Shown here in pieces: positions 7,404-14,320 of a DNA stretch of 26,476 nt (position 1 is the stretch's first letter; every line of letters begins with the position of its first letter). A program made the position numbers and the translations under genes. Source of the DNA: Candidatus Moranbacteria bacterium UBA4824 (GTDB taxonomy: Bacteria; Patescibacteriota; Minisyncoccia; Moranbacterales; UBA2206); NCBI GenBank assembly GCA_002400405.1, contig DHFM01000028.1, positions 1-26,476 on the forward strand, given 5' to 3'. The notes below the pieces were generated by a model. The model saw nothing but the letters and a program-made list of their open reading frames with translations. It ran no database searches and had not been told where the DNA came from.

Positions 7404-7468
7404 TTACGAACTTACGAATTAAACGAAAGTACAAATTCGTATTTTCGCCAGATTCGTATTTTCGTAAT
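7404..7468. repeat. rpsM-rpsK spacer, TTACGAA-word hairpin
   Basis: Left words TTACGAACTTACGAATT (7404-7420) face right words ATTCGTATTTTCGCC and AGATTCGTATTTTCGTAA. The arms are imperfectly complementary over most of the spacer and share their word with the rplQ-rpoA spacer. Confidence 0.75.
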
Positions 7469-7469
7469 C

Positions 7470-7856
7470 CTAAGTCTTTTCAGTCTTCACTCGGCCAGAT
7501 CCCATCGTTCGTCTCACATTGCCTCGCACAGTTCGATTGTTCGTCTTAGTTCTTTGTCCTCGAGTAGGCAAACCTTTCTGATGACGCGTTCCGCGATAGC
7601 TTCCAATTTCTTTGAGTCTTTTGATATTATTTCGCACTTCATGCTTAAGTTCTCCTTCAGATTTAATTTTTTTCTCAATATAGGTTCGAATAGCATTTTG
7701 CTCTTCATCATTTAAATCCTTTGTTCTTTTATCCGCAGAAATATTGAGCTCTTTTAGAATTTTCCCTGCAACAGCATTGCCTATCCCATATATATAGGTT
7801 AGGGAAATTACTATTCTTTTTTCATCTGGAATATTAACTCCTGAAATTCGTAACAT
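7470..7856 (-). CDS. rpsM: Ribosomal protein uS13
   Basis: Small-subunit head protein S13, which forms intersubunit bridges and touches the P-site tRNA. The 128-residue product has the N-terminal RISGVNIPDEKRI, the helix-hairpin-helix YIYGIGNAVAGKIL (about 22-35), and the basic tail GSYRGTRHQKGLPTRGQRT followed by KTNNRTVRG. Domains and length match the family. It lies between rpmJ and rpsK in the standard order, with hairpin spacers on both sides. Confidence 0.97.
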   Translation of the reverse strand: MLRISGVNIPDEKRIVISLTYIYGIGNAVAGKILKELNISADKRTKDLNDEEQNAIRTYIEKKIKSEGELKHEVRNNIKRLKEIGSYRGTRHQKGLPTRGQRTKTNNRTVRGNVRRTMGSGRVKTEKT

Positions 7857-7860
7857 TTGG

Positions 7861-7935
7861 TTGATTAGTTAATTAGTTCATCAGTTAATTGGTTTTTAAA
7901 AATACCCCACTTAACTAATAAACTAATAAACTAGA
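7861..7935. repeat. rpmJ-rpsM spacer, GTTAATTAGTT / ACTAATAA repeat
   Basis: The left side has the units TAGTTAATTAGTT and CAGTTAATTGG; the right side has TTAACTAATAAACTAATAA, which is a tandem and roughly complementary. Same plan as the other spacers, with a word of its own. The right arm ends just before the rpmJ stop codon. Confidence 0.7.
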
Positions 7936-7938
7936 TAA

Positions 7939-8052
7939 CTACCCTTGACGTTGTTTATGCTTTGGATTAGAACAAATAACAAAAATCTTTTTGTTTCGTT
8001 TAACAATCTTACATTTATCACAAATTTTTTTTACTGATGCTCTTACTTTCAT
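7939..8052 (-). CDS. rpmJ: Ribosomal protein bL36
   Basis: A 37-residue ORF reading MKVRASVKKICDKCKIVKR at its start and SNPKHKQRQG at its end. The zinc ligands of the CCCH type are present: Cys11, Cys14, Cys27 and His32. This is the standard zinc form of the smallest large-subunit protein. It begins 1 nt after the infA stop, so the two are translated in tandem. The infA-rpmJ-rpsM order is classic. Confidence 0.97.
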   Translation of the reverse strand: MKVRASVKKICDKCKIVKRNKKIFVICSNPKHKQRQG

Positions 8053-8053
8053 A

Positions 8054-8272
8054 TTATTTTAATCTTTGAGTAATTCTCCCTTTAGTTAGATCGTATGGAC
8101 TCATTTCAACGATGACTCTATCCCCAGGAATAAGACGAATATAATTCACTCGCATCCTTCCGGAAATATGAGCCAAGATTTCATGCCCATTGTCCAATTT
8201 TACCTTGAATGTTGTGCTAGGCAAATTCTCCACAACTTCTCCTTCTAATTTAACTAATTCTTTATTATTCAT
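8054..8272 (-). CDS. infA: Translation initiation factor IF-1
   Basis: IF-1 is an OB-fold protein that occupies the 30S A site during initiation. From Met at 8272 the product is 72 residues, the exact family size, and reads MNNKELVKLEGEVVENLPST. Further family segments are FKVKLDNGHEILAHISGRMR and then IPGDRVIVEMSPYDLTKGRI. An in-frame upstream start at 8308 would add 12 residues that match nothing in the family, so it is rejected. No Shine-Dalgarno sequence precedes the chosen ATG. It is the first gene of the alpha-operon block, about 130 nt after a consensus promoter. Confidence 0.96.
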   Translation of the reverse strand: MNNKELVKLEGEVVENLPSTTFKVKLDNGHEILAHISGRMRVNYIRLIPGDRVIVEMSPYDLTKGRITQRLK

Positions 8273-8411
8273 TATAAAACAAAAAATAGACGGAATTTTG
8301 CAAGACAAGCGAATAATTCACTGTTGTCTTGGGACTGTTTTGTCAATCCAAATTCCTGAAAACCGAAAAATTCCCTCTATATATTGACACTTTATTTTTA
8401 ACTTCTCTACT

Positions 8412-8440
8412 ATAATATCGCTTCCTGAATTATTTGTCAA
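8412..8440 (-). promoter_or_regulatory. infA / alpha-operon promoter
   Basis: Minus strand: -35 TTGACA (8440-8435), a 17-nt spacer, and -10 TATTAT (8417-8412). It overlaps the 3' end of the baseplate-J-like gene and gives an AT-rich leader of about 130 nt before infA. Confidence 0.8.
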
Positions 8441-10319
8441 GTATTATTTCAACCCGACTTTTAATTCCCGGCATACGACTGTTTATGAAGGATGGCCAGT
8501 ATTCCACACTGGCATTTTGAATATCAGAAAATGTACTGAGATAAGCTGTTAATTCCTCATTGTTTTTACCTAATATCTCTTTTCTCATTGCTTCCAAATT
8601 GATATTTGGGCTGATTTCACCAGTTGCATGAAATTTAATATTAATCGTTCCCGCAGTAAAATCAACACTGCTTTTCCCAAAATCAATTTTTATGGAATCA
8701 TTTTCTATATTCACTTGGCCATCTCCGGCTCTTGAGAGCATCTTCATTACCATCTCATCCAAGTCTTTCTTAGCCACAACAATCGCCTTAACCTGAGTTT
8801 GAATAGTAATTTGAAATGTGTCCACCACATCTCCACTTGAATTGGATAATTTATATATTGGTTCATCGTTTTGCATTGCATCATCCAAAATAATCACGTC
8901 TTGACCGGCAGATTGCTTTATTTTATTTTTAATATCTTCATTGAGCTTAGCCAACACTTTAGTTTTAGCAGAAGTAATATCATTGTCTGTTATATAGTTA
9001 GCTGTTTGATCTCCGCTTCCACCTCCCGACATATTTTCTGTTGATTTGGCATAAAATTTAGAGTATTTTTCTGCTCCGCTACCTTCAAATCCGGGAATTG
9101 TAAATTTGTCAGGAGCAATATTATAACTCTCCCCCGCTTCATCGGCAACCACTTGCACCTCTACTGCTCCCGGCTTCGTTTCTCCACTGGATGTTTCCAT
9201 TCCCGGAATAGTTATCCCGCTCACTAGTCTAAAAATTTTTCCATTGCTACTAAGAAATCTTGTAGTTGCGACTAACGGTTGCGGACTTGTGCTATATTCA
9301 TTGTAAATTGTGATTTTCCCCCGCGCTTTTTGGTTAGAAACCGATTTATCACCTGTTGCATCGAAATTTTCCGAAACAGAACTTTCCGCGGAAACTATTT
9401 TAGCCGGAATAATTTCTTTTTCAAAATCAGAACTAACCACATTAATATCACCTGTTAAGTTCGAATCAACTGATTGTGTTTTTATTTTGGCACTTATTTT
9501 CAAAGTAGCTTTCGGCAAAAACAAAAAGGATATTATTGCGAGCACTGCAAAAGCTGAAACAATTCCAAATAACAAAAACCACTTATGATCCTTTTTGGAA
9601 AGGTTATAATTTTTAAATTTTTCTGGCTGTGATTTTCTAGCTTTATTTTCAAAATCATTTTTTCGAAAGAAAAAATTATCTATTTTTTTCTCTTGAATTT
9701 CATCATGATTTGTGTAACTTTTAGAAATTTTTGGTTCGGGTAAAATAGTATTTGATCTAGAAGAAATATCCAGATTCACTTTTTTCTCTTTTTTTCCGAG
9801 AATAGTTCCCACGCCAGACACCAATTCCCTATTGACTATTTTTTCCTGTTCTGCTTCATTTTTCTTAATCACTCTAACTTTTTTATTTTTTTCTAAATCA
9901 GCGTGCAAATGTTCCATTCTTTCTTTTTCATCGAAATAACTTTCCGAACCAATACTGCTTAGTCTATTTTGATTTTCTCTAATTTCAACTACTTCTTCAT
10001 CCGAATATTCTTTTTCACTTTTTATTTCTTCTTCGTCAAATTCAATTTCCTCATCAGAAATATTGTCCATTTTTTGTTGAACAAAAATTCCTGCTTTTTC
10101 AATAAGAATTTTGCCTAACTTATCCTGCGTCACCATCATCAATTGAATATCATTTTCGTCCGCTTCTTTTTTAAGAATTCGCAAATTCACGATACTTTGA
10201 ATAAGCAAGGCTCTTTTGGGAACAACAATGATAATTTCACTGGCTCGCGCTTTTTTAAGCCGTTCCACAATAGAAGTTATTTCTTCATCAATGTCAATGT
10301 AGAATGTTTGGTGTGCCAT
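8430..10319 (-). CDS. Membrane protein with baseplate-J-like domain
   Basis: 629 residues from the ATG; a GTG 15 nt upstream is possible but falls in a repeat arm. Numbering from the ATG, an N-terminal alpha/beta domain covers about 5-85 (IDIDEEITSIVERL, then EIIIVVPKRALLIQSIVNLRIL). A long acidic, low-complexity region follows, and then one membrane segment near 246-268. The extracytoplasmic part contains KARGKITIYNEYSTSPQPLV, then RFLSSNGKIFRLVSGITIPG and VEVQVVADEAGESYNIAP. That pattern resembles the baseplate J/gp47-like beta domain of contractile injection systems. No other phage or tail genes are nearby. In Patescibacteria such proteins are chromosomal and of unknown role, probably at the cell surface. 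It follows an FtsA/PilM-like gene, which may indicate an envelope assembly. Confidence 0.75.
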   Translation of the reverse strand: MAHQTFYIDIDEEITSIVERLKKARASEIIIVVPKRALLIQSIVNLRILKKEADENDIQLMMVTQDKLGKILIEKAGIFVQQKMDNISDEEIEFDEEEIKSEKEYSDEEVVEIRENQNRLSSIGSESYFDEKERMEHLHADLEKNKKVRVIKKNEAEQEKIVNRELVSGVGTILGKKEKKVNLDISSRSNTILPEPKISKSYTNHDEIQEKKIDNFFFRKNDFENKARKSQPEKFKNYNLSKKDHKWFLLFGIVSAFAVLAIISFLFLPKATLKISAKIKTQSVDSNLTGDINVVSSDFEKEIIPAKIVSAESSVSENFDATGDKSVSNQKARGKITIYNEYSTSPQPLVATTRFLSSNGKIFRLVSGITIPGMETSSGETKPGAVEVQVVADEAGESYNIAPDKFTIPGFEGSGAEKYSKFYAKSTENMSGGGSGDQTANYITDNDITSAKTKVLAKLNEDIKNKIKQSAGQDVIILDDAMQNDEPIYKLSNSSGDVVDTFQITIQTQVKAIVVAKKDLDEMVMKMLSRAGDGQVNIENDSIKIDFGKSSVDFTAGTINIKFHATGEISPNINLEAMRKEILGKNNEELTAYLSTFSDIQNASVEYWPSFINSRMPGIKSRVEIILDK

Positions 10320-10324
10320 GTTGT

Positions 10325-10465
10325 TCAGAACCACTGATTAGCACTTGATTATCCTGATTTCACTGAATCAAAATCTTATCAAATAAAAACTAATCTGCAG
10401 TTTTAAATTATTTATATTATTTCACGTGCAATCATGTGCAAATCAGAGATAATCAGTGGTTCTGA
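10325..10465. repeat. Spacer bounded by a perfect 16-bp inverted repeat
   Basis: TCAGAACCACTGATTA (10325-10340) is exactly complementary to TAATCAGTGGTTCTGA (10450-10465). Inside each arm the words GCACTTGATTATCC / TGATTTCAC and GTGCAATCATGTGCAAATCA continue as loosely tandem, partly complementary units. The AT-rich core contains no ORF. The right arm ends 1 nt before the FtsA-like stop codon and the left arm ends next to the start of the next gene. Confidence 0.85.
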
Positions 10466-10466
10466 T

Positions 10467-11735
10467 TTACTTCTGCATCATTTTTACTGTTCGTCTCAAA
10501 ATCCCCGCAATTACTTTTTCTTCTCCCGCTAGATCTAGTGCTAGATTAGCCAATCCCATCGGTGTGATATCTTGTGGATCTTTGAGTTGTCCTGTTTCAT
10601 CGATAATATTTACCACGTCTTTCGGTTGCAGATAGCCAACTTCAATCGATTTAGCAAAAGGCAAATTTTTTCTCCAGTGCGTACTCATCAAGGCTTTTTT
10701 TATTCCGGGTAGTCCTGAGCCTCCACCACACAAAAAAAATCTATGAGGCAAAATATCTGATTCGGAAAATTCCGCCAAGGTAAGTTCAATTCCACGAAGC
10801 CACACATCGCAATCATCCGTTAGAATTTTTTCAATTTTCATACTTACGTCCCTCCCGAGTTTTCCTTCCGCATATTTTATTTTTAGCATTTCCGCTTCTT
10901 CAAATCCGATATTTAATTCTTGCGCTAATCTCTTGGTGAAAGCTCGCCCACCCAAACCAAACATTTTCGTGCCTTCCAGCCCACCATTTCGCACCACCGC
11001 AATATCAGTTGTTCCCCCGCCAATGTCAATAAAAATTGCGCTAAAATCCAAAGAGTCTTCTACTCCCATCGAACGCGCCACTGCATACGGTTCAGCTGCG
11101 ATATTCAAAAGATCAAGTCTCAACTCTTCCGCAATTTTAGTGAGCGCCCCCAAATGCATCATCGGCGCATAAGCATTGAAAATGGAAATTGAAACATCGC
11201 GACCTTGAAATCCAACGGGATTAGAAACCTTATAGCCATCAATTCGAACATCCACAATCACTGCATTAATCAATTCAATTTCTATCTCACTATGTCCCGT
11301 TTCCCAAGACAGCTGACTTCTGATTCTATCAAAAGCTTTTCTTTGAACTTTTTGAATGATGTTTTTTAACTCTGGCAAATCAATTCGAATTTCTGGATTT
11401 ATCCTTTCATAATGCACTGTAGTCGTAGTACCCTTGACCAATTCCCCCGCGATACCAATAATTGCTTTTTCAACTTTTTTCGCACCGGCCATATTTTGCG
11501 CCATGGCAATTGCCTCACGACAATTGACAATCACACCAGAGATATCCGAGACCGCTCCGCTATGCATATCTTTCAAACCTTGGCGAGATCTTCCCACGCC
11601 CCGAACTATCCCCGCGCCAGTTTCCGGATCGATTTTGAAAACTAAAACCTTGACCACTTCCGTGCCAATATCCAAAGACACTATAAATTCCGAAGAAGGC
11701 TTTCCTAGTCCTGCAATTTTAGAAAAAATAGACAT
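10467..11735 (-). CDS. FtsA/PilM-family actin-like ATPase
   Basis: The 422-residue product from the second Met has the actin/Hsp70-type nucleotide site. Phosphate 1 is VSLDIGTEVVKVLVFKID near the start, phosphate 2 is AIFIDIGGGTTDIAVV (about residue 230), and the adenosine motif is FLCGGGSGLPGI. An SHS2-type insertion (KAIIGIAGELVKGTTTT, then DLPELKNIIQKVQRKAF) places it with FtsA or PilM, not MreB or DnaK. FtsA tethers FtsZ to the membrane; PilM anchors type IV pilus assembly. No ftsZ or pil gene is adjacent, so which one it is remains open. A start at 11795 would add 20 unconserved residues. Promoter candidate at 11837-11865. Confidence 0.8.
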   Translation of the reverse strand: MSIFSKIAGLGKPSSEFIVSLDIGTEVVKVLVFKIDPETGAGIVRGVGRSRQGLKDMHSGAVSDISGVIVNCREAIAMAQNMAGAKKVEKAIIGIAGELVKGTTTTVHYERINPEIRIDLPELKNIIQKVQRKAFDRIRSQLSWETGHSEIEIELINAVIVDVRIDGYKVSNPVGFQGRDVSISIFNAYAPMMHLGALTKIAEELRLDLLNIAAEPYAVARSMGVEDSLDFSAIFIDIGGGTTDIAVVRNGGLEGTKMFGLGGRAFTKRLAQELNIGFEEAEMLKIKYAEGKLGRDVSMKIEKILTDDCDVWLRGIELTLAEFSESDILPHRFFLCGGGSGLPGIKKALMSTHWRKNLPFAKSIEVGYLQPKDVVNIIDETGQLKDPQDITPMGLANLALDLAGEEKVIAGILRRTVKMMQK

Positions 11736-11836
11736 CGTAAAAAATAATTTTGTTTTTATTAATTCAAGACTTGCGCGTTTGATTGTGACGAGCATATCTT
11801 GACGCGAGCAAATGCGTAAGTCCTACAACTATCAAA

Positions 11837-11865
11837 ATTATAACACAGATTTTAGAAATCAAAAA
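11837..11865 (-). promoter_or_regulatory. Promoter candidate for the FtsA-like gene
   Basis: Minus strand -10 TATAAT (11842-11837), perfect and preceded by TGTGT, with a poor TTTTTG at the -35 distance. The start would fall about 95 nt before the chosen ATG. Confidence 0.5.
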
Positions 11866-11902
11866 GCGAGACCTGTCTCATCTAAGCAGTCTCGCTTTTT
11901 TT
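11861..11902 (-). terminator. Terminator after the arginine decarboxylase
   Basis: Stem AAAAGCGAGAC / GTCTCGCTTTT with a loop of about 16 nt and T-runs on both strands, so it could work in both directions. It lies 13 nt past the decarboxylase stop and separates that gene from the FtsA-like promoter, which it slightly overlaps. Confidence 0.85.
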
Positions 11903-11914
11903 ATATATTCAAGA

Positions 11915-12475
11915 TTATTTTTGTCTTTTTATAATTGGACACAAATAATTAAGAAAGCAAATTGCTACTACTGCCGTTCCATATCTTTTCTTGGGAATAA
12001 AACTTTTAGTTATTAATTTAATATTTTTAATATCATACACTTCGCTAAAACCATTTGTGTAAAGCTCATCAAGACTAGCATAAAGACTTTCCTTTGCAAC
12101 CGATACTTTTTCGTTACCATTATATTCACAAACTAAACCACCAAATTTTTCTTTTGTTTTCTTGTTATACAACCAACCAAAAACAATCCCTGCTGTAACT
12201 CTTTTTCCTTTCTCTGCACTAGCAACAGCACTAATATTTTCCATTACTGATCCATGAGTCAGATTCTTTGGTTGCTTAACTTCCTTTGCAATATGAGGCA
12301 ATATCGATGAATAAGAAACCATATTACACATCTCAATTCCTGCTTCTTTAAGAGCTAAATGATATGATCCAGCATGTATAGTAATATCACTTTCTCCACC
12401 TCCCTTGGTTATAAAATAATCCATAGGGATTCTGTTTCCAATAATAACTTCGGAAACAAAAGACTGTTTTTTCAT
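11915..12475 (-). CDS. Pyruvoyl-dependent arginine decarboxylase
   Basis: This family converts arginine to agmatine and CO2 using a pyruvoyl group made by self-cleavage at a Ser-Ser bond. The 186-residue product has the pattern ESDITIHAGSYHLALKEAGI followed by MVSYSSILPHIAKEV; the expected cleavage is Ser56-Ser57. Glu117 in GGLVCEYNG matches the catalytic acid region, and GKRVTAGIVFGW is also typical. Length fits archaeal enzymes (about 165) and bacterial relatives. It is flanked by a terminator and by a short spacer with a weak promoter, so it is probably monocistronic. No agmatinase or polyamine gene is in the window. It could supply agmatine, or help acid or arginine stress responses; that is inference. 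Confidence 0.85.
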   Translation of the reverse strand: MKKQSFVSEVIIGNRIPMDYFITKGGGESDITIHAGSYHLALKEAGIEMCNMVSYSSILPHIAKEVKQPKNLTHGSVMENISAVASAEKGKRVTAGIVFGWLYNKKTKEKFGGLVCEYNGNEKVSVAKESLYASLDELYTNGFSEVYDIKNIKLITKSFIPKKRYGTAVVAICFLNYLCPIIKRQK

Positions 12476-12495
12476 TTTTTCATTAAACTTCTCGC

Positions 12496-12516
12496 AAAGT
12501 TATTCAAGATAACTTT
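12496..12516. repeat. Small palindrome in the decarboxylase leader
   Basis: AAAGTTAT and ATAACTTT are perfect 8-bp arms around 5 nt, 21 nt upstream of the decarboxylase ATG. It could be an operator or a leader hairpin. A 3-codon ATG AAA AAA TGA mini-frame overlaps the real start. Confidence 0.4.
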
Positions 12517-12546
12517 ATGCTCTGAATATAAATAATTAACTAATTT

Positions 12547-12574
12547 ATTTTACATACATTCAAAAATAACGCAA
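12547..12574 (-). promoter_or_regulatory. Weak promoter candidate for the decarboxylase gene
   Basis: Minus strand TTGCGT (12574-12569), 16 nt, TAAAAT (12552-12547). Two mismatches in the -35 box, so uncertain; it lies in the only gap between tyrS and this gene. Confidence 0.35.
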
Positions 12575-12589
12575 GGGCTGTGGATAACA

Positions 12590-13798
12590 TTACTTCACAA
12601 CAATCTTTCGGAACTCACGTTTCCCGACTTTCAAAATTTTTCCATTCATAACTTTCGAAATTTTAGTTTGAATGTCTTTTATTATTTCTCCATTCAGTGA
12701 AACTCCGCCTTGTTCAATTTTTCTTTTGGCATCACCATTGCTTTTCGCCAATCCTTCCTTTGTCATTATCTCAATTATAGAATCCTCTACAGAGACCTCT
12801 ACAGAAGCTACTATCTCTGGCACTTCTTTTTTTGAAATTACTTTTTCAAAATATTCCTTGGCTTCATCGGCTTTTTCTTCGCCATGATAAATTTTAGTTA
12901 TCTCATACGCCAGTTTTATTTTCACATCTCGTGGATTAACTTTATCATCTTTCAAATCTTTTTTTATCTTTTCAATTTCATCCATTGAAATCTCCGTACA
13001 CAATTCAAAATATCTTCCAATTAATTCGTCGGTTAATGACATTACTTTTCCAAACATAGAATTAGGTTCTTCTGTGAGAGAAATATAATTATTCAAACTT
13101 TTGCTCATTTTGTCTGTTCCGCCAAGACCTTCCAGAAGTGGACAGGTAAGCACGTCCTGTGGCTGCTGATCATATCTTTTTTGTAATTGTCGCCCCATAA
13201 GCAAATTAAATTTTTGATCAGTGCCTCCTAATTCAACATCCGCTTTGAGAACTACACTATCATATCCTTGCATCGCCGGATACATAAATTCCTGCATACT
13301 AAGATCAACATCATTTTTTATCCTTTCCTTGAAATCCGCGCGTTGCGCCATTTGTGCATAAGTGATTTTTGAAGTTAGCACAATTAATTCTTTGAAACTT
13401 AGCTTTGCCAGCCACTCCGAATTATATCGCACTTCTACTTTTTCCATATCCAACATAATGCCAGCTTGTTTTTGATAACTCTCCATATTTTTCTTCACAT
13501 CTTCATCGGTGAGAGGTTTTCTGGCTGATGAGCGTCCCGTTGGATCACCAATTTTTGCCGTAAAGTCCCCAATCAAAAAAATTACTTGGTGTCCCAAATC
13601 CTGAAATTGTTTCAATTTTTTCAAAACAACAGCATGTCCCAAATGAAGGACTGACCCAGTCGGATCTATCCCTAATTTTATTCTCAATTTTTCTCCCGCC
13701 ATCATTCTTTTTTTCAAATGCTCTTTCACTATTACTTCCTCCGTTCCCCGCTCCAAAACCTCATCCACCAATTTTTCGTCTGTAATTATTTTTGTCAT
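12590..13798 (-). CDS. tyrS: Tyrosyl-tRNA synthetase
   Basis: Class I synthetase that charges tRNA-Tyr. The 402-residue product has the HIGH-type motif as HLGH (52-55, in GIDPTGSVLHLGH). IGDFTAKIGDPTGRS follows, then the tyrosine-pocket region YPAMQGYDSVVLKADVELGG with TDQKFNLLMGR. The KMSKS loop is at 230-234, and an S4 RNA-binding domain is at about 335-400 (AKSNGDAKRKIEQGGVSLNG). All catalytic motifs are intact. It has its own consensus promoter 260 nt upstream and an unusual leader with a hairpin and a weak terminator-like stem. Confidence 0.97.
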   Translation of the reverse strand: MTKIITDEKLVDEVLERGTEEVIVKEHLKKRMMAGEKLRIKLGIDPTGSVLHLGHAVVLKKLKQFQDLGHQVIFLIGDFTAKIGDPTGRSSARKPLTDEDVKKNMESYQKQAGIMLDMEKVEVRYNSEWLAKLSFKELIVLTSKITYAQMAQRADFKERIKNDVDLSMQEFMYPAMQGYDSVVLKADVELGGTDQKFNLLMGRQLQKRYDQQPQDVLTCPLLEGLGGTDKMSKSLNNYISLTEEPNSMFGKVMSLTDELIGRYFELCTEISMDEIEKIKKDLKDDKVNPRDVKIKLAYEITKIYHGEEKADEAKEYFEKVISKKEVPEIVASVEVSVEDSIIEIMTKEGLAKSNGDAKRKIEQGGVSLNGEIIKDIQTKISKVMNGKILKVGKREFRKIVVK

Positions 13799-13808
13799 AT
13801 TTTTAAAA

Positions 13809-13865
13809 TGTCATCCTGAACTCGTTTCAGGATCTTTTAGATTCCGAATCAAGTTCGGAATGACA
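13809..13865. repeat. Palindromic element, TGTCATCCTGAA...TTCGGAATGACA type
   Basis: The outer ends are TGTCAT and ATGACA. Inside are two small hairpins, TCCTGAActcgTTTCAGGA and ATTCCGAATcaagTTCGGAAT. It is the same family as the in-frame element in pheT at 17538-17591, in the opposite orientation. It lies 10 nt upstream of the tyrS start, inside its leader. Confidence 0.85.
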
Positions 13866-13917
13866 GTTGCTTACATTATTATATCCTAAATTTAGCATTA
13901 TTATTAGTTGTTTGCAA

Positions 13918-14057
13918 GAAAAAAAGCCTCTGTTAAAAAAGCTTTTTACATTTTTTACAATTTCAATTACTCAATTTCTGCCTCAAATTAGATCACTAAC
14001 TAAAGGCAAAAACTGGGCAATCGATTTTTGGTTGAATTTTTAATGTACGATTTTTGA
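13918..14057 (-). promoter_or_regulatory. tyrS leader or short ncRNA with terminator-like stem
   Basis: From the predicted start near 14057 the transcript holds a direct repeat CAAAAATCG. A hairpin GCCT-GTTAG / CTAAT-AGGC with a 3x3 internal loop comes next, and finally AAAAAGC / GCTTTTT followed by eight T on the minus strand (13918-13947). No ORF of note. It could be a tyrS attenuator or a small RNA of about 140 nt. The T-box consensus was not found. Confidence 0.35.
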
Positions 14058-14063
14058 CTATGA

Positions 14064-14092
14064 ATTGTAGCATATAATTAGTCTTTTGTCAA
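14064..14092 (-). promoter_or_regulatory. tyrS promoter
   Basis: Minus strand: -35 TTGACA (14092-14087), a 17-nt spacer, and -10 TACAAT (14069-14064). It starts 3 nt past the valS terminator. Confidence 0.8.
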
Positions 14093-14095
14093 CAC

Positions 14096-14120
14096 AAAAA
14101 AAGGCTTCCTTAAGCCTTTT
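14096..14120 (-). terminator. Terminator of the pheS-pheT-valS operon
   Basis: Minus strand AAAAGGCTT / AAGCCTTTT with a 4-nt loop and a run of seven T. It ends the valS 3' untranslated region. Confidence 0.9.
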
Positions 14121-14320
14121 CAACCCAATCTCAACTTTATCGATAAAGTTTTACACTCTCTCCTCTCCACTAAAAACAAAAAACCTTGAAATTCTTGCTA
14201 ATCATCGCAGGTTCAGGTGCCTCGCCTGAAACCGCATAGTTCTTACAAATAAAATTATTTTTCCAGAAATATTGCAGTTCGATCTAGGCGATTAAACCTG
14301 CAAAGTATCAACCTCCTTTT
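14121..14320 (-). other. Structured 200-nt region after valS
   Basis: No credible gene. Three inverted repeats are seen: 14272-14303 (TTGCAG / CTGCAA), 14207-14235 (GCAGGTTCAGG / CCTGAAACCGC) and the perfect 18-bp palindrome AACTTTATC/GATAAAGTT at 14133-14150. The minus strand has AAGGAGG just after the valS stop, but only a few codons follow it. It may be a long structured 3' UTR, a small RNA, or repeats. Confidence 0.45.

Noticed and set aside
8273..8308. Longer infA start adding 12 residues
   Set aside because: The shorter form gives exactly the family length and the conserved N-terminus; the extra residues match nothing.
8430..10319. Prophage or tailocin interpretation of the baseplate-J-like gene
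   Set aside because: No tail, sheath, capsid, integrase or lysis gene is nearby, and flanks are core housekeeping genes.
13918..14057. T-box riboswitch before tyrS
   Set aside because: No AGGGTGG-type T-box core or antiterminator is seen, and no clear specifier loop with a tyrosine codon.
14170..14320. SRP RNA, 6S RNA or tmRNA after valS
   Set aside because: The GGAA-tetraloop SRP motif, a tRNA-like end and a long 6S-type bubble hairpin were all looked for by eye and not found.
14300..14320. Plus-strand CAACCTCCTTTTTT resembling the 16S rRNA 3' end
   Set aside because: Only about nine bases match and no rRNA helices precede it.
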